DNA from: Brachybacterium sp042666875
GTDB lineage: Bacteria > Actinomycetota > Actinomycetes > Actinomycetales > Dermabacteraceae
DNA length: 64,000 nt
NCBI RefSeq assembly: GCF_042666875.1
Contig: NZ_JBHTCX010000002.1
Span: forward strand, 1 to 64,000
Direction of reading: 5' to 3'
Shown here: piece after piece, positions 35,122 to 42,845 of the stretch
Position numbering within the stretch: position 1 is the stretch's first letter
Layout: every line of letters starts with the position of its first letter
Notes under the pieces: model-generated
What the model was told of the DNA's origin: nothing
Database searches by the model: none
What the model saw: only the letters and a program-made list of their open reading frames with translations
Translations under genes and position numbers: made by a program

Positions 35122-36069
35122 ATGAGCGATATCCGGGTGTTCGCGGGCCGTGCCAGTGAGTCGTTCGCGGCCCTGATGTGCGAGCGGCTCGGCGTGCCGC
35201 TCAGCGACACCCGGTTGCAGCGGTTCGCCAATGACTGCCTGGAAGTGCAGCTGATGGACAACTGCCGGGAGCGGGACGTCTACCTCGTCCAGTCCATCGC
35301 CGCCCCGGTCCAGGAGCACCTCGTCGAGCTGCTGCTGATGATCGACGCGGCGCGCGGGGCCAGCGCCTCACGGATCACCGTGGTGATGCCGCACTTCGCC
35401 TACGCCCGCTCCGACAAGAAGGACGCCCCGCGCATCTCCGTCGGCGGCCCCCTGGTCGCGGACCTGCTGGCCACCGCGGGAGCGGATCGGGTGCTGACGA
35501 TGACGCTGCACGCCCCGCAGGTCCAGTCCTTCTTCCGGATGCCGACCGATCAGCTTCACGCGCTGCGGGAACTGGCCGATCACTTCTCCGGCGAGGACCA
35601 CTCGAACACGACCGTCGTCTCCCCCGACCTCGGCAACGCCAAGAGCGCCACCGCGTTCGCGCGCCGGATCGGTGCCCGCGTCGCCGCGGGCGCCAAGGAG
35701 CGCTTCGAGGACGACCGGGTCGTGATCACCTCCCTGATCGGCGACGTCGCCGGCCGCGACATCATCGTCCTGGACGACGAGATCGCCAACGGCAGCACGG
35801 TCATCGCCATCCTCGAGCACCTGCGCAATGCCGGTGCCGGGCGCGTCCGCGTCGTGTGCACCCACGGGATCTTCTCCAACGGCGCCCTCGACCGCATCGG
35901 TGCCGCCGAGGAGGTCGACGAGATCGTCACCACGGACACGGTCCCGCGCCAGGGCAAGGACCACCCCAAGCTCAGCGTGCTCAACGTGGCCCCGGCCTTC
36001 GCGGAGGCCGTGCGCAGGATCCACAGCGGCGACTCGGTCAGCGCGCTGTTCGGCCCCACGGCGCTGTAG
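35122..36069 (+). CDS. Ribose-phosphate pyrophosphokinase-like protein (divergent)
   Basis: A 315-aa phosphoribosyltransferase-fold protein resembling PRPP synthase. The ATP-loop region reads FAYARSDKKDAPRISV (canonical enzymes have YARQDRK) and the PRPP loop is IIVLDDEIANGSTV (canonical VVDDMIDTAGT). The differences suggest a paralogue rather than the housekeeping Prs. ATG 35122 is used; GTG 35113 would add three residues. Confidence 0.8.
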   Translation: MSDIRVFAGRASESFAALMCERLGVPLSDTRLQRFANDCLEVQLMDNCRERDVYLVQSIAAPVQEHLVELLLMIDAARGASASRITVVMPHFAYARSDKKDAPRISVGGPLVADLLATAGADRVLTMTLHAPQVQSFFRMPTDQLHALRELADHFSGEDHSNTTVVSPDLGNAKSATAFARRIGARVAAGAKERFEDDRVVITSLIGDVAGRDIIVLDDEIANGSTVIAILEHLRNAGAGRVRVVCTHGIFSNGALDRIGAAEEVDEIVTTDTVPRQGKDHPKLSVLNVAPAFAEAVRRIHSGDSVSALFGPTAL

Positions 36070-36115
36070 GCGGCGACCCCGCGGCACCTCCCGTCTCTAT
36101 TCGATGACCCGTCAT

Positions 36116-36613
36116 CTATTCGACGACGTGTGCAGTGTCCGCCTGATGCACCGTGCACTCATCCACGCTCGCCCGTTCCTCCGCCGTCGGAGGCTCGAAG
36201 AGCGTCAGGATCCGTGCCAGGTCTCTGCGGGAGACGGAAGCAGCCCCCTGCTCGCCGCGCGCCGAGCGCTGTTCGAGGCGCCGCCACAGCTCGGGTTCCG
36301 GGACCTCGAAGACGTGCCAGTGGATCCGTGCGCCTCGCGCGCGGGCGTCGGCGAAGACCATGGTCCGCTCCTCCTGCATCCAGAGACCGTCCTCGAGGAT
36401 GACGTCCACGTCGTGCTCGAGGAGGGCGAGGGCGTGGCGATACAGCCGTTGCTGGAGGCGTTCGTGGACGGCGGCGTCGGCCATGTCGAGGCCGAGGTCG
36501 TCCTGCCAGTCGTCGGTGGAGATCCGCAGGCCGTGACCGTCTGCCTCGAGCCGGCGGGCAAGAGTGGTCTTCCCGGAGCCGGGCGGGCCGCAGAACAGGT
36601 TCAGGACAGCCAT
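36116..36613 (-). CDS. P-loop kinase-like ATPase (AAA_33 type)
   Basis: A 165-aa protein starting MAVLNLFCGPPGSGKTTLAR, with Walker A at residues 9-16 and a following acidic STDDWQDD. The C-terminal lid has RRLEQRSARGE. Such small kinases phosphorylate nucleosides, drugs or RNA ends. It converges on the PRPP synthase-like gene; no operon partner. Confidence 0.82.
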   Translation of the reverse strand: MAVLNLFCGPPGSGKTTLARRLEADGHGLRISTDDWQDDLGLDMADAAVHERLQQRLYRHALALLEHDVDVILEDGLWMQEERTMVFADARARGARIHWHVFEVPEPELWRRLEQRSARGEQGAASVSRRDLARILTLFEPPTAEERASVDECTVHQADTAHVVE

Positions 36614-36769
36614 GGGCACAGTTTCGCATGGTTGCCCCGTCGGCCTGCGCGCCACCGTTCGGTAGGTCCCGCCCCAGAACCTTCCACCGCTGACCTGTTG
36701 CTGGCTACGGTCCAGGCAGCGGGCCGTCGAGCGCCCGTTCGGAAGGACGACACGACAAGGAGCGAGATC

Positions 36770-37180
36770 ATGACCCACCACGTCAGTTCCATGCTGGAGA
36801 CCTACCCGAAGGACCTCGGCAGCATCGATCAGCAGAAGCTGGCCGAGTGCATCGAGGCCTGCTTCGAATGCGCCCAGACCTGCACCGCGTGCGCCGACGC
36901 CTGCCTGGCCGAGGACATGGTCGCGGACCTGCGTCAGTGCATCCGTCTGAACTCGGACTGCGCCGACGTCTGCGAGACCACCGGCCGGGTGCTCTCACGT
37001 CAGACCGGGAAGAACGTCGAGCTGAACCGCTCGCTGCTCGAGGCCTGCCGAACCGCCTGTGCCGCCTGCGCCGAGGAGTGCGAGAAGCACGCGGAGATGC
37101 ATCAGCACTGCAAGGTCTGCGCCGAGGCCTGCCGCCGCTGCGAGCAGGCGTGCGCCGACCTGCTCTCTGCGATGGGCTGA
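36770..37180 (+). CDS. Four-helix-bundle copper storage protein, Csp3-like
   Basis: A 136-aa protein with 18 Cys, arranged as repeated CxxxC/CxxC along helices (ECIEACFECAQTCTACADAC and CRTACAACAEECEKHAEM). This is the DUF326/Csp family, which packs many Cu(I) ions inside a four-helix bundle. There is no Tat signal, so it is the cytosolic Csp3 type; 18 Cys is also the number in the described methanotroph Csp3. AGGAG precedes ATG 36770, which follows a 156-bp gap upstream. Confidence 0.92.
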   Translation: MTHHVSSMLETYPKDLGSIDQQKLAECIEACFECAQTCTACADACLAEDMVADLRQCIRLNSDCADVCETTGRVLSRQTGKNVELNRSLLEACRTACAACAEECEKHAEMHQHCKVCAEACRRCEQACADLLSAMG

Positions 37181-37256
37181 GAGGGAGCCCGCCGACCGAC
37201 CCCCGCCGCACTGCGGCCTGAAGCACGTACCGCAGCGCACGTGAGTCACACGCACA

Positions 37257-37290
37257 GAGGGAGCCCGGCCGACGATGGCCGGGCTCCCTC
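37257..37290. terminator. Terminator of the copper storage gene
   Basis: GAGGGAGCCCGGCC at 37257-37270 pairs perfectly with 37277-37290 across a 6-nt loop. Confidence 0.75.
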
Positions 37291-37345
37291 CGTGCGCGAG
37301 AGATCACCGCTCGGTGACCCTCGGTGCGTGGACATGCGGGACGTG

Positions 37346-37379
37346 CGAAAGGGGACGACCGGATGGCCGTCCCCTTTCG
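37346..37379. terminator. Terminator of the KGG-repeat gene
   Basis: CGAAAGGGGACG at 37346-37357 pairs with CGTCCCCTTTCG at 37368-37379. It lies downstream of the minus-strand gene and, with the previous hairpin, insulates the convergent pair. Confidence 0.7.
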
Positions 37380-37411
37380 GGGTCAAGGGCCGCTGCGGCC
37401 CTCGGGAGTGA

Positions 37412-37849
37412 TCAGTTGTTGCCGCTCTGCTGACCGCCCTGACGGCCGGCCTGGCTGGGATCGGCGGAGTTCTCTTCGCCGAAGCTGCCCGAGCTGGCCT
37501 GGCCACCCTGGCGGCCCGCTTCGCTCGGATCGGCCGAGTTCGACTCACCGAAGCTGCCCGAGCTCTGCTGGCCGCCTTCGCGACCGGCCTGGCTCGGATC
37601 GGCGGAGTTGGAGTCGCCGAAGCTGCCGGAGCTGGCGTAGCCGCCCTGCTGACCGGCCTGGCTGGGATCGGCCGAGTTCTGCTCGCCGAAGCTGCCCGAG
37701 CTCTCCTGGCCGCCCTGCTGGCCGGCCTGGCTCGGATCGGCCGAGTTCTGCTGGCCGAAGCTGCCCGAGCTCTGCTGACCGCCCTGGCTGGCCTGCTGTT
37801 CCGTGTCGTCCCGATTGCCGAACTGCCCGGGGTTGTTCTGATCAGCCAT
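37412..37849 (-). CDS. KGG-like repeat stress protein (hydrophilin)
   Basis: A 145-aa, highly hydrophilic protein made of five 23-residue repeats of the type SSGSFGEQNSADPSQAGQQG (residues 27-141). The SF...DP...AG..GG spacing resembles the stress-induced KGG repeat of GsiB/YciG-like proteins, but here Lys is replaced by Gln or Arg. It probably acts as a desiccation or osmotic protectant. It lies next to catalase and metal-storage genes. Confidence 0.82.
   Translation of the reverse strand: MADQNNPGQFGNRDDTEQQASQGGQQSSGSFGQQNSADPSQAGQQGGQESSGSFGEQNSADPSQAGQQGGYASSGSFGDSNSADPSQAGREGGQQSSGSFGESNSADPSEAGRQGGQASSGSFGEENSADPSQAGRQGGQQSGNN
37427..37771 (-). repeat. 69-bp tandem coding repeat, five copies
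   Basis: Five units of 69 bp encode residues 27-141 of the KGG-like protein. The DNA copies are highly similar, so unit number could vary between strains by recombination. Confidence 0.85.
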
Positions 37850-38271
37850 GATGAACTCCCTTCATGTCCGCCGGCCGGCGGCCGGCCGAGCTATCTGCTC
37901 GTGACCAAAACGTTATGCACAGTGAGAGCCGCTTCTCAACCCCCACGACCGACCGTTAAGCCCCCGGCCATCTCGGCGGAACCCGCACGTCGACCGCCGG
38001 CCGACGGCACCACGGCCACGAGCCGCAGCGCACTTCTCGCCGCTGGCCTCGACGCTCATCGAGCTGACATACCCCGCCCGGCGCGCCCCGGCCAGTCTCC
38101 TGCCGATATCCGGTCCGACCGGTCGGGAACCCTTGGCGGCCCCTCGCGGCGTGGCTACGTTGGCGAATGGGACCAGCCCCCGACGCAGACCCGTCGGAGC
38201 CGGCCCCTCTCCCGAGACGTCGACGCCGCACCGCGGCACCCACGATGACTCGATTCCGCAGAGGACCGATC

Positions 38272-38784
38272 ATGACCACAGCCCGACCCGACCCCGCGTC
38301 ATCCGCCGGCCGCACCCCCGGCACCGGCCGCTCCCCCATCCAGATCGCATCCCTGGTGTACGGCGTGATCTTCCTTCTCGTCGGCATCGCGGGATTCATC
38401 CCCGGCCTGACCGCCGACGTCGGCTCCACGCAGTTGGCCGGGCACCATTCCGAGGCGATGCTGATGGGCATCTTCCAGGTCTCGATCCTGCACAACGTCG
38501 TGCACCTGCTCTACGGGATCGCCGGCCTCGCGCTGGCGAGCCGCCCCTCCCTGGCTCGCCTCTACTTCCTCGTCGGCGGCGCCGTATACCTGGTGCTGTG
38601 GATCTACGGGCTCGTCATCGGCGACCACTCGATGGCCAATTTCGTGCCGCTGAACACGGCCGATGACTGGCTCCACTTCGTCCTCGGTGTCTCCATGATC
38701 GGCCTGTCGTTCCTGCCCCGCCTCGGGCCCGGCCGCACCGCCACCGCGACCCAGTACGGAGGCGCTGAGCACGGGCGGCACTGA
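38272..38784 (+). CDS. DUF4383 membrane protein
   Basis: A 170-aa protein with four helices: one near residue 28, then a loop with HHSEAMLMGIFQVSILHNVV, and a C-terminal DDWLHFVLGVSMIGLSFLP. This is the DUF4383 pattern. AGAGGA precedes ATG 38272; ATG 38245 is in frame but less likely. Function unknown; often near stress genes in actinobacteria. Confidence 0.85.
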   Translation: MTTARPDPASSAGRTPGTGRSPIQIASLVYGVIFLLVGIAGFIPGLTADVGSTQLAGHHSEAMLMGIFQVSILHNVVHLLYGIAGLALASRPSLARLYFLVGGAVYLVLWIYGLVIGDHSMANFVPLNTADDWLHFVLGVSMIGLSFLPRLGPGRTATATQYGGAEHGRH

Positions 38785-38903
38785 CTTCTTCGTCGGTGCC
38801 CCGCTCTCGCGGGCGCACCACTGACCGCTTCGCCGACGACGCCTGGCGCGGATCGCCGGCGAAGCGACTGGATCGACAGAATCGCCCCTGAAGGAGAAGA
38901 TCC

Positions 38904-39785
38904 GTGTTCTTCCACAAGCAGGAACTGCAGTTCAAGGCCACTCCCGACAAGCCCGACGCCGTCTACGCCCGCAAGCTCCAGGAAGTGCTCGGCGGCCAGT
39001 ACGGCGAGATCACCGTCGCCATGCAGTACGGCTTCCAGGCCTGGAACACCCACATCCCCGGCAAGTACCGCGACCTGCTCTACGGGATCGGCGCCGAGGA
39101 GTTCGGGCACGTCGAGATGCTCGCGACCATGATCGCCCAGCTGCTGGAGAAGGCTCCGATGGGCGTGACCGAGGACGCGGTGCAGTCCGATCCCACGATC
39201 GCCGCCGTCGTGGGCGGGATGGACGTCCAGCACGCCATCGTCGCCGGCGCCGGGGCACGCCCCGTGGACAGCAACGGGAACCCGTGGAGCGGCAGCTACA
39301 TCACCGCCAGCGGCAACCTGCTGGCCGATTTCACCTCCAACGCCAACGCTGAGATGCAGGGCCGCACCCAGGTCGCTCGGCTGTACCACATGACCGACGA
39401 CTCGGGCGTGCGCGACCTGCTCTCGTTCCTGCTGGCCAGGGACACGATGCACCAGAACCAGTGGACCGCGGCGGCCCGTGAGCTGCAGGAGGAGGGCCTC
39501 GAGCAGATGCCTGTTCCGAGCAACTTCCCGATCAATGACGAGTACCGCGAGGCGTCCTACCAGTACCAGAACTTCTCCGACGGTCAGGCGGCCTCCGAGG
39601 GCTCCTGGGCCAGTGGCCCCACGCCCGACGGGAAGGGCGAGTTCAGCTACCACGACGGGCCGACGACCTCCGCGCCGATGCCGGAGCCCACCCGCCCGGA
39701 CCCGCGGCTGTACGGCACCACCGACAAGCCCAACCCGATCGAGAAGGCCACCGGGGCCGTCAAGGACACGTTCAACAAGCAGTGA
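38904..39785 (+). CDS. Manganese catalase
   Basis: A 293-aa non-heme catalase that splits hydrogen peroxide with a dimanganese centre. Ligands fit the Lactobacillus enzyme: Glu35 (GGQYGEITVAMQY), Glu66 and His69 (GAEEFGHVEM), Glu150 (NANAEMQGRTQ) and His183 (RDTMHQNQW), the last two shifted by two residues. The C-terminal 70 residues are Pro/Asp-rich. GTG start with GGAG upstream (AAGGAGAAG). A short acidic gene follows in the same direction. Confidence 0.95.
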   Translation: MFFHKQELQFKATPDKPDAVYARKLQEVLGGQYGEITVAMQYGFQAWNTHIPGKYRDLLYGIGAEEFGHVEMLATMIAQLLEKAPMGVTEDAVQSDPTIAAVVGGMDVQHAIVAGAGARPVDSNGNPWSGSYITASGNLLADFTSNANAEMQGRTQVARLYHMTDDSGVRDLLSFLLARDTMHQNQWTAAARELQEEGLEQMPVPSNFPINDEYREASYQYQNFSDGQAASEGSWASGPTPDGKGEFSYHDGPTTSAPMPEPTRPDPRLYGTTDKPNPIEKATGAVKDTFNKQ

Positions 39786-39846
39786 ATCACCACGCACTGA
39801 CCGCACACCGCTGCCCGCGCGGCGGGCAGCAGTGGGAAGGAGAACC

Positions 39847-40041
39847 ATGACGGAGAACCAGTACGGCCATACCGATCCGGAGCCCACGCGGCCGTCCCAG
39901 GCCGAAGGGGAACCGGACGAGGACCTGATGCCGGCGGGAGACGCGAGCGACGAGCCGGAGCCCACCGAGCAGGACGACGGCGAGCGCTTCGATCCGGACC
40001 CTCTGCGGCCTTCGCAGGCCGAAGGTGACTCGCAGGGTTGA
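39847..40041 (+). CDS. Small acidic hypothetical protein
   Basis: A 64-aa, strongly acidic, probably disordered protein with two copies of the motif RPSQAEG (near residues 15 and 54). GGAAGGAG precedes the ATG, a good ribosome site. It is 61 bp after the Mn catalase and shares its terminator, so it probably belongs to the same transcript. Confidence 0.7.
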   Translation: MTENQYGHTDPEPTRPSQAEGEPDEDLMPAGDASDEPEPTEQDDGERFDPDPLRPSQAEGDSQG

Positions 40042-40056
40042 GCAGACAGCCCTCGG

Positions 40057-40090
40057 GGCCGCCCCGGTGCCTTCGGGCCCCGGGGCGGCC
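40057..40090. terminator. Terminator after the catalase operon
   Basis: GGCCGCCCCGG at 40057-40067 pairs with CCGGGGCGGCC at 40080-40090, 15 bp after the stop of the small acidic gene. Confidence 0.75.
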
Positions 40091-40231
40091 TTGTCAGCTC
40101 CCGGCCCGCTCGGACGCTCCGGCACGTCTCCCGTCTCGCGCGCGGGCCTGGGTCTGAGTCAGAATCTCTGATCATCACGGTGCCCCGGCCCGCGCTCGGC
40201 GGCCCGCAGACGAACGACACCTGGAGGTCAC

Positions 40232-40657
40232 ATGTCCACCGAGATGCGGCGCATCGGGTCGCTCGACGAGCTCGAGGCAGAGCTGCGCGAGAATCCCGAG
40301 CTCTTCCTGCGCTACTCAGAGGGTCCCGATGCGGACCGGGAGGGCGGGAGCATGGACAGTGAGAGTGGGCTGGAGATGCCGGGGCTGTCCGTGAACCCCA
40401 TGCATCCCGAGTCGTGGTGGACCCGGCCCGTCACCGACTGGCTGGCCCGGCAGCTGTGCCAGTATAAGGATCTGGCGGAGAAGAACCCGGAACGCTTTGC
40501 GTGGGTGCTGCGCGGCGAGCGCGTCGGCAACGGGCCGGACTGCGAACCGCTGATGACGAACGTCGAGCCCATCGCGCGGCTGGAGCCCTCCGTGCTCGAG
40601 GAGGCCGAGCGCGTGTACGAGGAGAACTTCGACGCCGGCCAGGGCCCGGAGGACTGA
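40232..40657 (+). CDS. Hypothetical protein resembling DUF6098
   Basis: A 141-aa soluble protein. Segments GSLDELEAELRENPELFLRY, EMPGLSVNPMHPESWW and WVLRGERVGNGPDCEPL match my memory of the DUF6098 layout. No catalytic motif is evident. ATG 40232 follows a GGAGG-like AGGTC. Function unknown. Confidence 0.65.
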   Translation: MSTEMRRIGSLDELEAELRENPELFLRYSEGPDADREGGSMDSESGLEMPGLSVNPMHPESWWTRPVTDWLARQLCQYKDLAEKNPERFAWVLRGERVGNGPDCEPLMTNVEPIARLEPSVLEEAERVYEENFDAGQGPED

Positions 40658-40699
40658 GCGCCCGGAAGAGCGAGCGCTCCCCACAGCTCAGCGCGCCCC

Positions 40700-40811
40700 G
40701 CGGCCCAGCGCCCCCGCCGCCAGCACGACACGCGGCCCAACGCGCCCGCCACCAGCACGACACGCGGCCCAACGCCCCCGCCACCAGCACGACACGCGAC
40801 CCAGCGCGCCC
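40700..40811. repeat. 32-bp tandem repeat, about 3.5 copies
   Basis: Units of 32 bp start at 40700, 40732 and 40764, each ending CAGCACGACAC, with a 16-bp partial copy to 40811. The 321-bp gap between the DUF6098-like and VOC genes holds this array and no gene I can support. Confidence 0.85.
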
Positions 40812-40978
40812 ATTCCACCGAAACATGCCGCGAGCGGCACGGATCAGTGGAACGGAACGGCGCGTCGCCTACCGTTCCGGCTCGTGCTGCCCGAAAACTC
40901 CTCCACCCGTCGGCCCCCGCGCTTACGCTTCCGGTGAGCGCACGACGCCGCGTCGGCGCCCTCGTGGAGGAGGACATC

Positions 40979-41410
40979 ATGCCCGCAGCCCTGCACCCCT
41001 ACCTGAACTTCCCCGGCAACGCCCGAGAGGCTTTCGAGTTCTACGGCTCGGCCCTCGGGGCCACGCCCCAGTTCGCCACCTTCGGAGAATTCGGAGCCGT
41101 CCCGGACGGCGACCCCAGCGCCGACAAGATCATGCACGGCAGCCTCGAGGTCACCGACCTCATCAAGCTCTACGTCTCGGACGTCATCGAGGGCATGTCC
41201 CCCGAGGGCTTCGTCCAGGGCAACAACGTCACGCTGTCCCTCATGGGCGATGACGACGCCGTGCTGCGCAGCGCCTACGAGAAACTCTCCGAGGGCGGCA
41301 CCATCACCATGCCGCTGGAGAAGCAGATGTGGGGCGACGTCTACGGCAGCTTCACCGACCGCTTCGGCATCGTCTGGCAGGTCAACATCTCCGGCTCCGA
41401 CGAGGGCTGA
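40979..41410 (+). CDS. VOC family protein, PhnB-like
   Basis: A 143-aa glyoxalase/bleomycin-resistance-fold protein. The PhnB-like features are HPYLNFPGNAREAFEFYGSA at the N-terminus, LSLMGDDDAVLRSAYEKL in the middle and DRFGIVWQVNIS at the end. ATG 40979 has GGAGGAGG upstream. Such proteins are metalloenzymes or binding proteins of unknown substrate. Confidence 0.87.
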   Translation: MPAALHPYLNFPGNAREAFEFYGSALGATPQFATFGEFGAVPDGDPSADKIMHGSLEVTDLIKLYVSDVIEGMSPEGFVQGNNVTLSLMGDDDAVLRSAYEKLSEGGTITMPLEKQMWGDVYGSFTDRFGIVWQVNISGSDEG

Positions 41411-41480
41411 CGCTCCACTCGCGAGCAGCTGTCGGGACTGTTGCGCCTCGTGCGATGAAGGGGCTCGCCCTCTGGCATGG

Positions 41481-41578
41481 CTGTCCATGAGCGGGACCAC
41501 TGTCCATCAGCGGGACGTCAGTCGCAGATGCCGTGCTGAGAGCACGGCGAGCCCGACTGACGTCCCGTCGACGGACAG
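41481..41578. repeat. Nested inverted repeats resembling a mobile-element end
   Basis: CTGTCCATGAGCGGGAC at 41481 and CTGTCCATCAGCGGGAC at 41500 are direct repeats with 19-bp period. The second is the left arm (41500-41524) of a 25-bp imperfect inverted repeat with 41554-41578 (20 of 25 match); between them lies a perfect hairpin GCCGTGCT-GAG-AGCACGGC (41530-41548). No transposase gene is nearby. Confidence 0.65.
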
Positions 41579-41696
41579 CACCTGCTCGTCGAACGGGTCA
41601 CGAACGGGCACGCGGGCAAGATTCGTCGCCTCGCAGGCTCGACAGGACCGGTCACGCACGGACAGACAGGATTCGCCGACTGACGGGCCGGCTGGC

Positions 41697-41740
41697 TCGC
41701 TGCCCGACCGGCTCGCTGGCCGGCTGGCCAGCTGGCCAGT
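41697..41740. repeat. Short GCTGGC-rich repeat
   Basis: A cluster of GGCTGGCTCGCT, GGCTCGCTGGCC and GGCTGGCCAGCTGGCC-like repeats just past the stop of the quinone reductase gene. The gap 41579-41696 shows no gene. Confidence 0.55.
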
Positions 41741-41741
41741 C

Positions 41742-42686
41742 TTACCGCGCGAAGTCGAGGACCAGCCGACCGCGCACGCCGCCCGCCTCCAACCGGCGGT
41801 GGGCCTCGGCCGCCTCGCCGGCGGGCAACACGTCGGCGACGCGAAGCGTGAGCACGCCCTGTTCCGCCTGGTCACGCAGGGTCTCGAGCTTCTCGCGCTC
41901 CTCGGCGACCTCGGCCACCATCACGGGATGAACCCGCAGGTCGCGCTCACCGTTGCCTCGATATCCGCGGAAGGTGGCCACGGAGCCGCCGTCCTTGACG
42001 GCGGGCAGCACCTGCTCGTTCTGGATCGCCCCGTCGGCGAGACCGTCGACGCCTTCGGGGTAGAGCTCGCGGATCCGCTCGACAACCTCGTCGCCCCGGG
42101 GCACGATGGCGTCGGGCCCGAGGGAGCGCACCAGTTCCTCGTCCTTCTCGGCGGCGTCGGCGATGACGGCCAGTCCGTCGGCCTTGGCGAGCTGGATCAG
42201 GTAGCCGCCCAGCGCTCCGGCAGCGCCGGTCACGGCCAGCACCCCGCCGGGCGGGAGACCCAGCAGGTCCAGCGCGTGGCGCGCCGTCATGCCGTTCATG
42301 GGCAGGGTGGCGGCTTCGGCGTCGTTCGCCTCGCGCGGCGCGCGGACGACCGAGCCGACGGGCAGGACGATCTCTTCGCGGTAGGCGCCGTGCTCGCCGT
42401 GGGGCACGACGATGCCGATGACGCGGTCGCCCTCGGCCAGATCGGTCTCGGTGTCCGGGCCGACCTCGACCACGGAACCAGCGATGTCCATGCCGGGGAC
42501 GATGCCGGCGATGCCCTGGTCGCTGCCGTCGCGGGGCGGCATGCTGCGCTTGCCGGTGTCGGTGGGGTTGACGGTCGCGGCGGTGACGCGGACCCGCACC
42601 TGGCCGGGGCCGAGGTCCTCGGCCGGGACGTCGATCTCGTGGAGGACCTCGGGCCCTCCGTGCTCGGTTACTCCGATGGCTCTCAT
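41742..42686 (-). CDS. Zinc-independent MDR family quinone oxidoreductase
   Basis: A 314-aa NADPH-dependent reductase. The N-terminus MRAIGVTEHGGPEVLHEIDV and the nucleotide motif VTGAAGALGGYLIQLAK are those of quinone reductases of the medium-chain family; zinc ligands are absent. It stands alone on its strand. Substrates are likely quinones or enals. Confidence 0.9.
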   Translation of the reverse strand: MRAIGVTEHGGPEVLHEIDVPAEDLGPGQVRVRVTAATVNPTDTGKRSMPPRDGSDQGIAGIVPGMDIAGSVVEVGPDTETDLAEGDRVIGIVVPHGEHGAYREEIVLPVGSVVRAPREANDAEAATLPMNGMTARHALDLLGLPPGGVLAVTGAAGALGGYLIQLAKADGLAVIADAAEKDEELVRSLGPDAIVPRGDEVVERIRELYPEGVDGLADGAIQNEQVLPAVKDGGSVATFRGYRGNGERDLRVHPVMVAEVAEEREKLETLRDQAEQGVLTLRVADVLPAGEAAEAHRRLEAGGVRGRLVLDFAR

Positions 42687-42845
42687 AAGTCCTGGGTATC
42701 ACGGGTGCGCGAGGTCGCGCACGGGGCGTGAGGGAAGAGATATCCCGCGGCGACGAGACGGCGCAGGCAACGGGCGGGCGTCACGAGTCAGCGGGCCACG
42801 GACCGTCCGGTCCTCGAGCCTGCCCCGGTGCACGAACGGCGTGCC

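Noticed and set aside
35828..36769. N-terminal extension of the copper storage protein
   Set aside because: It is a shadow of the Prs-like and kinase genes; AGGAG and family length support ATG 36770.
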